In this document: in pieces, positions 1-10,841 of the stretch
How the letters are laid out: each line of letters begins with the position of its first letter
Position numbering within the stretch: the stretch's first letter is position 1
NCBI GenBank assembly: GCA_014529385.2
Contig: CM043942.1
Location: 28,077,469-28,141,468 of the forward strand
DNA: 64,000 nt
Direction: 5' to 3'
Source of the DNA: Adiantum capillus-veneris
Lineage: Eukaryota; Streptophyta; Polypodiopsida; Polypodiales; Pteridaceae
Position numbers and translations under genes: made by a program
The notes under the pieces: generated by a model
The model's database searches: none
Told to the model about the DNA's origin: nothing
Seen by the model: the letters and a program-made list of their open reading frames with translations, nothing else

Positions 1-1545
1 TTTAGGTACACTTGAGGCCCTAGAACTACTAGCTCTATTTTGGTCAACTAATTAAATAATTATTTTCTAGTAAATAAATTTATTATTTACAAAGACTGAC
101 ATTGTTATAGAGATCCATTCTAGAAAAGGATCCAACAATCGAGTTGTTGACACACTTAGCCAGATTCCTAAGGTTAATGCTTTGTCTATGGCTGAAATCT
201 TGACGGAGTTCTATCTCTCTCTCCGAGGGCTATGTCGTTCCGATAGCTATTTTGGCAAGATATGGAACGAGGTCGAAGTGAGGCGTGACTCGCATACAGG
301 CTTGGGTGATCTGGAGACCCATTGAATTGTGTTGGAGAGATGAGACGACGACAATATTCCATTAAAGGTGTACTATTGTTTGAAAATGGAAAGGACCGTC
401 TGCCGGAAATCGATGAGGTTCGACAAAGGATTTTGTTCGAATCCCATGATGTTCCTAGCGTTGGGCGCCCAGGCATCCAAAGAACTTTAGCATTGGTCAC
501 ACAATATTTCTATTGCCCAAGGATGCGCTCTTACATAGAGAGCTATGTGAAGAGATGCACTCAATGTCTGGTCAACAAGGCAGAGCGCTTAGGAAAGCTG
601 GCCCACTACATCCATTGGAATCCCTGATGCCAAGTGGCAGAGTATTTCGATTGTTGGTTTGCCAAATACTAGTCGTGGCAACGATGCCATTTGGGTTGTG
701 GTCGACGACTCACAAAAATGGCAAAGTTTATACCAACGTGGCGGTTTTATTTGTTGATCAAAATTTATAAGTTGTATAGTCTGTCATAAAATATCGTCAG
801 TGATCGAGATACTAAGTTCACTAGGCGATTTTGGCGAGATGTGTTCACTCACCTTTGGACAAAGTTGAGTATGTCGTCCTGTGATCATCCTGAGTTCGAC
901 GTTCAAATTGAAAGGATGAATCAAACGTTGGAAGACATGTTGAGGGCTTATGTCTCTCAGAGGCAATCTAATTGGGAAAGGTATCTTTCACAATTAGAGT
1001 TTGCCTACACTAGTAGCAAGCATTCTGCTACTGGATTTAGCCCATTCATGCTGATGTGTCAATTTGAGCCTAAATCTACTATTGCTGATGGCTTAGAGAA
1101 ATTCAAAGATCGCCAAGCTCGCAATTTCTTGTATGATATGTAAGAAATGCTCGTATCGGCTAAGGATAGTATAAGGACAGCTCGTGATCGAGTTACCACT
1201 TATGCTAATCAAAGAGATCTCCAAGTAGTCTAAATGTGGGACAATGGGTCTATCTAAAGATACCCAAGGATTCCAAGACTATGCGGACTGGAAAACATTA
1301 TAAGCTTTTAACTAGATTTTGTGGTCCATTCTTGATCACAAAGAAATTTGGCCAAGTTGCCTATAAACTGACTCTTTCTTCAAGTGTTAGTGTACATCGA
1401 GTGTTATATGTCAGTCGCCTTAAAGAAAATTTAGGTGAGGCCAACACCGTTGTGCCTATCGAGGAAAATGTATGGCAAGAATGAAAACTGAGGATATATC
1501 TCGAGAACTAGAGGTTGTTTTAGATCATTGTACTTGCCATTCGCG
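1..1545 (+). pseudogene. Ty3/gypsy pol relic (RNase H end, integrase, C-terminal domain)
   Basis: Decayed 3' half of a gypsy polyprotein. About 124-200 reads as the end of RNase H (VVDTLSQIPKVNALS, like the usual ADxLSR linker). At 430-590 there is an H2C2 integrase zinc finger (ESHDVPS...RCTQCLVNKAERLG). At 800-1143 lies the end of the integrase core, with the catalytic Glu region IERMNQTLEDML. At 1236-1484 a C-terminal segment (GQWVYLKIPK...HRVLYVSRLKENLG) matches the post-core domain of plant gypsy integrases. Stops and frameshifts separate the blocks, and the middle of the core (620-800) is poorly readable. Gag, protease and RT lie outside the window or are lost. The reading resumes after the MITE at 2050-2148 and is followed by a polypurine tract and LTR, so this is the 3' end of a + strand element. 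Confidence 0.85.
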
Positions 1546-1566
1546 TCAAAGTGCCTATTATGAGTA

Positions 1567-2049
1567 TTTAATTTAGGGAAAATTACCAAAATACCCCTCT
1601 AATTTGCGGAAATTCCCACAATACTCCTCAAATTTCAAAAATTCCCAAAACACCCCCCAATATTTTGTCACAAATTCCCAAAATGCCCTTCAATTTTTCC
1701 AAAATTCCCAAAGTACCACTGCCGTGAGATCAAATTTCTTGAAAGACGAAAAAAATTTGTAGCTTTTCATAAGAAAACTAATTGTCTATCAATACAAGAT
1801 GCTAAAACTAGAATTTGGGAATGTTACGCAGGTTTTGGAGATGAATTTCTTCACTATTTTTAGACATACTTGCCCTTTTTGCGAGGTAATTTGTGACAAT
1901 TACATGCTAAGCACTCAAAAACGGATCTTAATTGTCAAAAAGGAATAAAGATTAGAAAATCTTGAACAGTCCAACCAAAATAGATGCAAGGGTATTTTGG
2001 GAATTTCCACAAATTAGAGGGGTGTTTTGATAATTTTCCCTTTAATTAA
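1567..2049. mobile_element. Mutator-like MITE with 9-bp TSD
   Basis: The element spans 1576-2040 (465 bp). Its first 49 bp and the reverse complement of its last 49 bp agree at all but about 4 positions (both start GGGAAAATTA). It is flanked by TTTAATTTA (1567-1575) and TTTAATTAA (2041-2049), a 9-bp target duplication with one mismatch. Long TIRs and a 9-bp TSD are the hallmarks of Mutator-superfamily non-autonomous elements. The left side also carries about five subterminal repeats of a TTCCCAAAATRCCC-type motif (1600-1720). There is no ORF. It sits inside the 3' end of the gypsy pol region, so it inserted after that element. Confidence 0.8.
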
Positions 2050-2147
2050 ATAGAAGGGTCAGTCTAAGAGGTTTGCTACTTGGGAATCAGTTCGAGCTTT
2101 GAAAGCTCAATATCTCCACTTCATTGATGAGGACATCAATGGTTCTT

Positions 2148-2160
2148 AAGGGGGGAAATA
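2148..2160 (+). other. Polypurine tract of the gypsy element
   Basis: The purine run AAGGGGGGAAATA directly abuts the TG of the LTR at 2161. It follows the last readable pol codons (about 2050-2148, ending IDEDINGS then stop). It would prime plus-strand DNA synthesis in a + strand element. Confidence 0.8.
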
Positions 2161-2622
2161 TGTTATGTCTCGCTTACAAGAGAGGGGATCTAGTCCAAGA
2201 CACCGTCGAGATGGGTATCTGGTGTCCAGGCGGACATAGTGTGAATCCGGCCAGTGTGGCCAACCACTTTTATAAAAGGGAGGCCAATGCCTCATTTGTA
2301 ACTATCGACTCCCACTGGCAGAGTGCTAGTGGTTAGCCCGTGAGCCTATAGTGTGTGAGTTCACCTCGAGGAGGCGAGGCCTGGTGGTATGGGACGCTCG
2401 GTCTTACAAGTGCACGCCTACGTCCTCGAACGTTGGCCCCAACACGGGGGAGCTGCTGAATGGTGGCTATGGTCGGGTGGTACGTCTGACGCGTATCTAT
2501 AGGGGGTCCATGTAGTTGGGAGATCCTCTTCGAGTGTTCGTTTCACTTTCACTAGGATTTAGGTCCCGCTTATGTCTGGCCTCCGTTCTTTAGGCCATGC
2601 CACGTCATCATTTTGTGACATA
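2161..2622 (+). repeat. 3' LTR of the gypsy element
   Basis: The segment begins TGTTATGTC directly after the polypurine tract and ends GTGACATACA, an imperfect inverted terminal pair with TG...CA ends, about 462 bp. A TATA box (TATAAAAG) is at 2271-2278. The partner 5' LTR is not in the window, so the end and the putative target duplication (ACCCT just after) cannot be confirmed. The start is well supported by the tract; the end is an inference from the terminal inverted bases. Confidence 0.7.
2271..2278 (+). promoter_or_regulatory. TATA box in the gypsy LTR
   Basis: TATAAAAG lies about 110 bp inside the LTR, the usual position of the U3 core promoter. Transcription would start near 2300-2310. 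Confidence 0.5.
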
Positions 2623-3031
2623 CAACCCTCTTGAAAGAATTATAATTGCCCTTGATTACGCTTGCAAAATGGACATAGGACAAAAGCAAACACTGACTCT
2701 AAGTATCGATGTATTAGACCACATATATCTAGCACTTGCATGAAGACAACATTCAGTGAACATTCACATCACTATCCCCGTCGAGATCTTCGATGAGAAT
2801 CATGATCATTGTAACTTATTTAGCAATCACATCCAAACCGTGCTGATCTTTTCACGGATGTCTTGATCTACTAAATCTCGTTATTGTCACATCTGCATCA
2901 CCCCTCAAGTGAACAAGACCAAAATGTTGTAGTTATTTCTCCTTTCAGACATGCACTCAAACAATACACACATGAGAGAGCACATGTAACAGATTCAGTT
3001 TCAGGAATTTCCATTTAAAGTACTTTTTTTA
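2623..3031. other. Non-coding stretch, nothing recognised
   Basis: This is the flank of the LTR. I see no ORF of note, no repeat partner and no structural RNA signature. Confidence 0.5.
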
Positions 3032-3871
3032 GTGCTAATTCTTCTGATTTAATGTTTCTTTTAGTGCTAGGCTTCATTATGGCTCACTCTACCCTTGATC
3101 TCCGGAGTCTTGAGAGAAACTCAGTACGCTGAACTTTGCATTGATGTATGCTCATTTGTGTGTGCGTGCGTGCGGTGTGTGTTGTGTTTGGGAGCATATG
3201 TTAGTACCTAGTTCTACACCCACTATTTGGTACTAACGATGTTAGTGGGGATGTCGTGGTATTTAGTCAATACTATGTATGATGGAGCTGATGGTTATAT
3301 TGTCTTGTGGGTGACTACCACTGGTCTATACCTTGCACTTTCCTTCAAAGGTGAATCTGGGCTTATCTTGGATTCATCTAGGTATATTTTTCAGTCGTAT
3401 AGCGGACATGCAGACTTCACATTGCGAAGTTTTCGTCCGAGTTACGACCAATTGATATTGTGCTAATTCTTTCTATCGTTTGTGGTGCGTATGCCCTATC
3501 AACAACCTCATTTTTGTGTTAATTCTTCCGATTTAATGGTTCTTTTAGTGCTAGGCTTCATTATGGTTGGGTCTGCCCTTGATCTCCGGAGTCTTGACAG
3601 AAACTTAGTACGCTGAACTTTGTGTTGATGTATGCTCATGTGTGTATGTGCGTGCGGTGTGTGTTGTGTTTTGGAGCATATGTTAGTACCTAGTTCTACA
3701 CCCACTATTGGGCACCGACAATGTTAGTAGAGATGTCGTGGTATTTAGTCAATACTATGCATGATGGAAGTGATGGTTATAATGTCTTGTGGGTGACTAC
3801 CATGGGTCTATACCTTGCACTTTCCTTCAAAGGTGAATCTGGGCTTATCCTGGATTCATCTAGTTATATTT
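3032..3871 (+). repeat. Direct duplication, two ~358-bp copies at 3032-3390 and 3516-3871
   Basis: The two copies run from GTGYTAATTCTTC to GGATTCATCTAG and are near identical, offset by about 484 bp, with 125 bp of unrelated sequence between. Each holds a short ORF (48 shared residues starting MLVGMSWYL or MLVEMSWYL). Most substitutions between the copies in that frame change the amino acid (G/E, Y/H, A/S, I/N, T/M against one silent), so I do not call it a gene. The copies also share a GT-rich patch (TGTGTGTTGTGTT). Confidence 0.75.
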
Positions 3872-4009
3872 CTTTACATAAAGTCCATTCGGCAAAATAT
3901 TGTCAGCTTGTTAGACCCTTGAAATCTCAGAAGAAATCAGTGAGTTTATTCCAGCGAGGTAACTTGTGACAAAGGAGCGGAGTAACTCCTCTTGTGCAAT
4001 CCGCACCGC

Positions 4010-4140
4010 ACCAGATTCAACCTGTTGATTCATCGGTAGAGCCAACACGGGCTCACCCACGATCCTGGGAGCGTGCAGCTAACGGGCTAGCCTCTACCAC
4101 AAGGGTTGGTGTGCCATACCACTAAGCCCACACCAGATCG
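4010..4140 (-). repeat. SINE-like tRNA-derived segment
   Basis: Read on the minus strand, 4111-4128 is GGCTTAGTGGTATGGCAC, a good match to a tRNA/Pol III A box. About 50 bp downstream is a weaker B-box-like stretch (CCAGGATCGTGGGTGAGCCC). The 3' end and target duplication are not visible. This could be an old SINE or chance similarity to a tRNA head. Confidence 0.3.
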
Positions 4141-4385
4141 GTGTGTAGGTAGAGCTTCCAAGGGCGTGGAGTCCCAAGTGTGGTGATCACACAAGATAGC
4201 TCACACAGGAGCCTAGGGTATAGGGCTCATTAAATGCCTTAACCATATGGCCATGTTCACACTTGGTTGGATATAGCTCTGGTGCCCATCTTGATTTCTA
4301 GGGATGTAACGACGATCCATGCTGACAATGTCAATGCGTAGAGCTTGTCAAGAGGATCAATGTTGCTAAATTGGCTTTATCTGAC

Positions 4386-4510
4386 AGAAAAATAATTCTA
4401 AATGAATTATTGGATTCATAAGTGAGGGTTTTCTCGCTTGGAACACCAAGAAAAAAATAATTCTAAATAAATTATTAGAATTTAAAGTGAGAGGGTTTTT
4501 CTCACTGGAG
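4386..4510 (+). repeat. Short tandem duplication (~64-bp unit, 2 copies)
   Basis: Units starting near 4388 and 4452 share AATAATTCTAAATRAATTAT followed by AAGTGAG..GGTTTT-CTC. The unit is A/T-rich and non-coding. Confidence 0.6.
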
Positions 4511-4604
4511 ACATCCGAGTACAGAGTATTCCTAGTGTGTCGTTCAAAGTAATGACGGAAGCACTGAGAACGGGAATATCTGTAAGGCCACCAAGAACGG
4601 GTAC

Positions 4605-4830
4605 TTCTGATGCGTCACATCGGATGGGTGACAGGGTGCATCGGGAAGAAGTATCCGACCATCCAGGAATGGACATCTCTGATGCGTCATAGGATGGGTG
4701 ACATAGAACATCGCGAAGGAGATTGTACCGTAAGTTCGGTAGGAAAGGAGTAGCTGATGGGTATTCTTGATGCGTCACAAGGTGGGTGACGGGTGCATCG
4801 GAAAGGGAATATCCATAGTCGAGAGGAAAT
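4605..4830 (+). repeat. Degenerate tandem repeat, three units
   Basis: A block with the pattern TGATGCGTCA..GGTGGGTGAC..GGTGCATCGG-AAG starts near 4610, 4681 and 4768. Spacing is about 70-90 bp. No coding meaning was found. It may be part of the LTR-like region that follows. Confidence 0.55.
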
Positions 4831-5099
4831 TCCGATCTGTGTTAGAATTGTGCACAAGGAAAAGCAAGCACTTGAATGAAGATGGGTTCAGAGGAAACTT
4901 TGAGGAAAAACAGATGCTTTCTAAGGAAGCGGAATTGCTTTTCGGGAAAGCAAATGCTTTCCCGCGAGGAAGTCTATGTTTGCATTGCAACTGTGCATGT
5001 GATTGCATCCAGGGATGCCTGGGAAGTTCTGTGAAAGCATTGTTTTTAACTTATAAGGTTTTATTGAGTTTTTGAGCAGATTCAAACTATTTTTAAAGG

Positions 5100-6185
5100 T
5101 GACTGGTCGCCCACTTAATAAGTGGGCAGCCTATGATTAAATAAAGCAGTATAAACCAGCCAGCGATTTTTTTTTCTCTTTTTCAAGCAAGAGAAACCAA
5201 AAAAAAAAAAAAAAAAAAGGACCCGTCCGTGATCTCTACGCAAGCAGCCTGCGCTTAGCTATTCGTGCCGTGGCCAGGAGCTATAAAAACATTAGATGCC
5301 CTCACTCAAAGGAGGAGATGAGTACTTGCAAGAAGAAGATGCTGCTGCAGATTTCATCCGCAAAGAAGACGTTGCCGGTGATGCCCATGGCTGCCCCAAG
5401 TGTACCAGATGTCGCCAAGACTCAGTGCGCGAGTTCCCTCGCGAAGAAGTGCCTACGGAGCGTGTTTCCATCGCGACAAGTTGCTGTTTTTCTCTGTTTT
5501 CAGCCGAGAAACGTCATAGACTGGGCTGATTTACGAGAAGGAACCCGAGAACACACCTCTTTTCTGTGTAGGATTGGAAGAGAGGATTTTCTATGTAGAG
5601 ATCTCTTCCGTGGAATTGCTTTTCGAGAACCAAGTTGCGTTTTGACCGTCAAGACTTTGAAGGTAACGATTTTCATGTTATGATCTCTAAGTATTTGTTT
5701 GCAGGTGTACTTCCTCTTAGTGAGGGAGTAGGAGCAGGGGAAGGCATGAGCCTCTGCAGGAGAAAGCGCTATGAGGAACTAGAGCTAGATCAGCCCAAGG
5801 ATTTCGTACCCGAGTTTGGGAAGTAGATCCACGGATTGGAGAGAGGTAGTCTCTCAAGTTGTGATCCGGAAGTTGAAATTCCCAAGGGAAGGACTTCATG
5901 TCCAGGAAAGTAGAGTTATTCTGCAGGAAGAGGACTCTGGAAACAGAGTCGGAAAAGAGTTGCAGGGATGCCATGCCCTGAGTCTGGAAGGTGAAATCCA
6001 GAGGCGAGAACCTTGATTCTTAAGGAATTGGAATAAGGAACGGAAGTTCCATGGAATAGGGTTTTGCCCTAGGAATCGGAAGCTGAGACTTCCAGGAACC
6101 ATCAAGTCGTATTCTAGAACGAATGTGGTAATACGTTTGGTTCAAGTGCTTGTATAGACTTCTCCTCAGTAATAAAGATATTGTT
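5100..6185 (+). repeat. LTR-like promoter/leader region, unpaired
   Basis: This region has the layout of an LTR but no partner copy in the window. It contains a TATA box (TATAAAA, 5282-5288) and a poly(A)-signal-like AATAAAG near 6170-6177. It also holds a short inverted repeat CCCACTTAATAAGTGGG near 5111-5127 and a 19-bp A run near 5199-5217. Reading frames are open for up to 137 codons (5270-5683) but show no recognisable domain and I do not call them. It could equally be a solo LTR or a host non-coding transcript. Confidence 0.3.
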
Positions 6186-6190
6186 ACGGG

Positions 6191-6216
6191 GGGGACCAGC
6201 CCATCTTCTGGTCCCC
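6191..6216 (+). other. Perfect 9-bp stem hairpin
   Basis: GGGGACCAG (6191-6199) and CTGGTCCCC (6208-6216) are perfect complements around an 8-nt loop, preceded by extra G residues. It follows the AATAAAG motif and is followed by a CT-rich patch (6236-6272). Function unknown. Confidence 0.5.
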
Positions 6217-6449
6217 AATACTCGGTCGATCTTCTCACTCTCTCTCTCTCTCTATATCTATTTCTCTCTCTATCCTCTGGCTTCAGTAATAAGTAATAAA
6301 TCCTATTTATCCGAATGTATGTTATATTGCTATGCACTCCCGTTTGTGACAATCAACGTTCACTTTTGTCACTTATCGAAATTCTCATCCAGAGATCTTT
6401 GCAACACAAAATCGTCAAAAAGCATGTTTTTAGAGCTTTTTAGGACAAA

Positions 6450-7630
6450 TGTAAGGTGCAACGGAATGAATGTTTGCGCTTTGCTCAAGATGAGTGCTCC
6501 GAACTGTGCTCAAGGTTCCTTTTGTTCTTATGGAAGGGACAACCTTCCGTTCTTAATGAGAGAATGCTATGATCACAAACAAAGCGAATGGACACTGTGC
6601 GTGCAAGTGTATGAGACTGAGAGATAGAGAGAGAAGAGAGATACGACACTAGAAACGTTGTAAAACCCTCCTCCGAAGGCCCCACTCTCATCGGCGAGAG
6701 TGGTCTACTTATGATTGCACAAACTGGTACAATGGGAATGCATGTGACTGATGCAAGTCTAGGCTATGTCGGTGATGACGACGGTGACGACGAGACCGAC
6801 CTAAGGGCTGAAATCTGCAATCTTGTATCTGCTGTCCAAAAACGCTATGGGCTGAAATCTGCTACAATCCAAAAACGCTGATTTCGGGGGCTGTTTCTAT
6901 GGGTCTTTGTCGCTGAAAATCTGCAGGTTTAGGGCTGGAAAACTGAGGGTTTCTTTAGACTGAAAACTGATGGTCTTTCCGGGCTGAATCTGCTACTCTT
7001 TGAGGGTTGAAAACTGCAGGTACTTCATGGCTGAAAAACGTTGCAGGCTTTGGCTGAAAACTGTCAAAACGCTAGGTATGCTGAGCTTTGCAAAAACGCT
7101 AGCTGTAAGAGTCTGTGGCGATGGTGTCATGAGGCAAAAACGCCAGCTATGATTTTTTATTAAAAACGCTAGGTATCTTGATGCACTCTTGAAATGCTAG
7201 GTGGTTGTGGATGAAGAAAACGCTAGGGGAAAGGTTCTTCTTGCTTGGTGGGGGAAACCGCCAAGGTCTTGTTGAGAAGTTGCCTGCTGAGCTTGGCTCC
7301 TGTTGCCTCTTCTGCCAAATAGTGCTAGCTCTAGTTTGCTTATATACAAACTTAGCAAAATTGCCCCACCTACTTTCCAACAAAAGTCACTTAAAAATAA
7401 TAAGTGAAAAATGTCAAAAATAGGTAAAATAGGCTAAATGCACTGGAAAATTCCCTTGATGGAATCTGATGGGAATGCTTATGATCATGCTGTGTGCAAC
7501 CAAAGGATATGCATCTACACTAAGTAACTGGGCATGCACAGTCTATGAATACACTCACAAAAGTGCCAGATCACTTCTAATCTAGACTGACTGGACTGAC
7601 TGAACCCTGATCATGCTGTAGCATGTGACA
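6450..7630 (-). repeat. NA2 left LTR (3' LTR in element sense)
   Basis: 1181 bp, beginning TGTAAGGTGC and ending CATGTGACA on the + strand. It is collinear with 9636-10841 with scattered substitutions. The interior has many short CAAAAACGCT / GGCTGAAAA-CTG motifs (about 6830-7160), a low-grade repeat rich in AAAACGCTAG. Confidence 0.85.
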
Positions 7631-7643
7631 TCCCCTCCTTTTC
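7631..7643 (-). other. NA2 polypurine tract
   Basis: The minus strand reads GAAAAGGAGGGGA immediately before the LTR's TGTCACATGC, the expected position for plus-strand priming in a minus-strand element. Confidence 0.7.
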
Positions 7644-7887
7644 AAAGTGAGATATTGGTACCGAACTGTATGGCGTCGAGGGAGATCGCCAATAGCATCC
7701 GGAATCCTAGAAGGGACTCTTCGCTGGCCCACTCTGAAGTGTGGGTCGTGCGGTACTTGAACTTCATAAAGGTATGCAACGCTTGCTTCTTTGGGCCGCG
7801 CCGAAAGCGACACAAAGTCTTCTGAGGCTCCTTCAATGCTTCAACTTCGTCGAGAGTCATGCTTCTTTCTTCTTCAAGAATCTCCAT
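7642..7887 (-). pseudogene. NA2 short ORF, chromodomain-like C-terminus of a lost pol
   Basis: An 81-codon frame ending next to the polypurine tract. The segment LHTFMKFKYRTTHTSEWASEESLLGF has the layout of the chromo/C-terminal domain that ends many plant gypsy integrases (KFK...xEWxxEExL). Its position at the very 3' end of the internal region fits a remnant left when the rest of pol was deleted. The match is by eye and weak. Confidence 0.35.
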
Positions 7888-7911
7888 GGATGAAAATTCC
7901 TGAAACCATTT

Positions 7912-9194
7912 TCAACACAAAACCATGAACATACCCATTCCATGTAAAGTGAGTGGGAAAAATCTTGTCTTCCTCAAAGACTGTGCATGCAATGTAGATG
8001 AACCAATAGACGGAGTGCGAACCCGTTCACCACACACACGCAAACAATGAGATCGAATCGTTCTCTTCTGATCTAGAGCAATCAAATGTGGCAATTCACA
8101 ACGGAAATGCCCATGCTTGGTGCTCATACTTCCATGTGCTCTTACTACCACTGTGTCGTGCCAAGGAAGAGACATAGAATGTGACTTCCTTGAATGCATA
8201 CTTTTCAGCTTTTCATGAACAATCCGTATACATTCGTGCTCATTCATGAGTGAAACGTGCTCAACGTACAATATGTCATGCCTAGGAAAAGGGATCACAT
8301 AAAGACGCTGACTAAAATACAGGAAACGATCACGAATGAAACACTTGAACAATGCGTGTGTATCAATCATGCGAACACATAATACTTCCTGTGAGGGTAC
8401 TTTGGACCTAGGCTCGAGAGCCAAGATCGGTTCTTCCTGAATGATTGAATCGTCCTGTGGGGATTCTTTGGACCTCGACTTGAAAGCCAAGATCGGTTCT
8501 TCGTGATTGATCGAATCTACAACGAGGTTAGCTTTGCTAGAAAAAGCATTCACTAACACATCATCCTTGTGAACAATCACATCATCTTCATGCAACTCAT
8601 CATGCTTGTGAGAAATCACATCTTGATCATGCAAATCATCATGCTCATCATTAACATCCAAATCATCATGCTTATCATTGTCAATCAAATCATCATCATG
8701 CAAATCATTGTCATTCAATTCATCATGCTTGTCATTGTCATTCAAATCATCATGCTTCTCATAATCATGCAAATCCTGTGTGTCATGCTTGGGAGAAGAA
8801 GAGACTGAGTCTCTTTTTCCCGAATCTCTTGCATCCGTGTCTGAGCTTGAGAAAAGAGTCGCAAGAACTCTTTCATGTGTTGGTCGCTCTTTCCTTTGAC
8901 GGCGGCTGCCATTCTTTCTTGGTGTCTGCGCTCCATTTCTGCTTTTCTTTCCGCTCTTCTTTTTGCGTGTCTGCGTTCCATTTCTGCCATTCTTTCTGCA
9001 TGTCTTGATTTGCGTTCTAACTTCCTTTCCATAAACATCTGGTCCAAAGCCTCCATAGGAGTTCGTGCAATCCTTGACGTAGATGGGGAAGGGGGAGGGT
9101 CGGAAAAACCTCCCGGTGGGGAAAATTCTTCTTCGCCTCTCTCATGCTCATCACCTCCAAGCGAAGTATCCATTCCGCTTCGAGTGATGACCAT
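7912..9194 (-). pseudogene. NA2 gag-position protein with charged coiled coil and Asp/His repeats
   Basis: Starts at 9194 (MVITRSGMDTSL), a typical opening for plant gypsy Gag. Residues about 45-120 are an Arg/Glu/Met-rich heptad-like stretch (AERMAEMERRHAKRRAER) that should form a coiled coil. Near 8770-8810 the frame shifts. The second frame (8772-7912, 286 codons) opens with about 70 residues of imperfect repeats of the type KHDDLNDND / LHDDDLIDND, encoded by about 36-bp DNA repeats at 8560-8775. It then has two copies of an EEPILAxxxRSK motif and about 150 residues of unrecognised sequence rich in His, Arg and Cys. I see no zinc knuckle, protease or RT motif. The Asp/His run could bind metal ions, but that is a guess. 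Confidence 0.5.
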
Positions 9195-9622
9195 CCATTG
9201 AATTTGTGGGTTTTTGTGGTCTTAGGTTCTTAAGTTCACGAGGAACTTGGGTTCTTGGGTTCTCGAGGGTCTTGAGGTTTTCTTTCGCTTGCAATTTGTG
9301 TTTGAGAAGGATCTTCTCTTCACCCGAGTTCTGCTCTTTTCCGCGGGCACACCCCTTGGCGGCCTTGCGCTCACACCAAGGTTGCTTTTTCCCACCTCAC
9401 GTCGATTGGCCGGCCGCTAAGTGCTCGGTCCGCTCTCAATGAGTGAAAAGAGGCACAAGGGGAGGTTGGACAAGCCCTTCTTTCTTGGGTTTCCTGTCAC
9501 TCTTCAAAAACACGATTAGGAATCGACACGCCCAAGATTGGGTTACGTGCGACCTCAACAAGCAAAAAAAATAAAAGTGGTTCTTGTGGTTCTTTCCTTG
9601 AATGATACAGAACACTGCCAAA

Positions 9623-9631
9623 GCTCTGATA
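9623..9631 (-). other. NA2 primer binding site (tRNA-iMet type)
   Basis: The minus strand just inside the right LTR reads GTATCAGAGCTTTGG, matching the common TGGTATCAGAGC primer site except at its first bases, three to four bases from the LTR edge at 9636. Confidence 0.65.
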
Positions 9632-9635
9632 CTGA

Positions 9636-10841
9636 TGTTAGGTGCAGCGGAATGAATGTTTGCGCTTTGCTCAAGATGAGTGCTCCGAACTGTGCTCAAG
9701 GTTCCTTTTGTTCTTATGGAAGGGAGAGCCTTCCGTTCTTAATGAGAGAATGCTATGATCACAAACAAAGTGAATGGACACTGTGCGTGCAAGTGTATGA
9801 GACTGAGAGATAGAGAGAGAAGAGAGATATGACACCGGAGACATTGTAAAACCCTCCTGCGAAGGCCCCACTCTCGTCGGTGAGAGTGGTCTACTTATGT
9901 TTCACAAACTGGTACAATGGGAATGCATGTGATTGATGCAAGTCTAGGCTATGTCGGCGATGACGACGAGACCGACCTAAGGGCTGAAATATGCAATCTT
10001 GTATCTGCTATCCAAAACACTATGGACTGAAATCTGCTACAAAAAAACACTGATTTGGGGGGCTGTTACTGTGGGTCTTTGTCGCTGAAAATCTGCAGGT
10101 TTAGGGCTGAAAAACTGAGGTTTCTTTAGACTGAAACTGATGGTCTTTCCGAACTGAATCTGCTACTCTTTGAGGGTTGAAAACTGCAGGTACTTCATGG
10201 CTGAAAAACGTTGCAGGCTGTGGCTGAAAACTGTCAAAACGCTAGGTATGCTGAGCTTTGCAAAAACGCTAGCTGTAAGAGTTTGTGGCGATGGTGTCAC
10301 GAGGCAAAAACGCCAGCTATGATTTTTTATTAAAAACGCTAGGTATCTTGATGCACTCCAGAAATGCTAGGTGGTTGTGGATGAAGAAAACGCTAGGGGA
10401 AAGGTTCTTCTTGCTTGGTGGGGGAAACCGCCAAGGTCTTGTTGAGAAGCTGCCTGCTGAGCTTGGCTCGTGTTGCCTTTTCTGCCAAATAGTGTTAGCT
10501 CTAGTTTGCTTATATACAAACTTAGCAAAATTGCCCTACCTACTTTCCAACAAAAGTCACTTAAAAATAATAAGTGAAAAATGTCAAAAATAGGTAAAAT
10601 AGGCTAAATGCACTGGAAAATTCCCTTGATGGAATCTGATGGATTTTGATGGGAATGCTTATTATCATGCTGTGTGCAGCCAGAGGATATGCATCTACAC
10701 TAAGTGACTGGGCATGCACGGTCTACGAATACACTCGCAAAAGTGCCAGATCACTTCTAATCTAGACTAAGTGGACTGACTGAACCCTGATCATGCTGTA
10801 GCTTGTCCACGGACACATAGGGTTGGATGTGTCACGTGACA
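9636..10841 (-). repeat. NA2 right LTR (5' LTR in element sense)
   Basis: 1206 bp, collinear with 6450-7630. Near its right end it carries about 33 extra bases (10805-10837, TTGTCCACGGACACATAG...) relative to the other copy, including the 10-bp palindrome GTCACGTGAC at 10831-10840. The terminal GTGACA and the target duplication are intact. Confidence 0.8.

Noticed and set aside
3227-3969. Two similar ORFs (79 and 82 codons) as a small gene family
   Set aside because: Differences between the copies are mostly non-synonymous and the similarity extends well outside the frames, so it is a DNA duplication.
5270-6016. ORFs of 66-137 codons in the LTR-like region
   Set aside because: Overlapping frames on both strands without domain similarity; more likely LTR or leader sequence.
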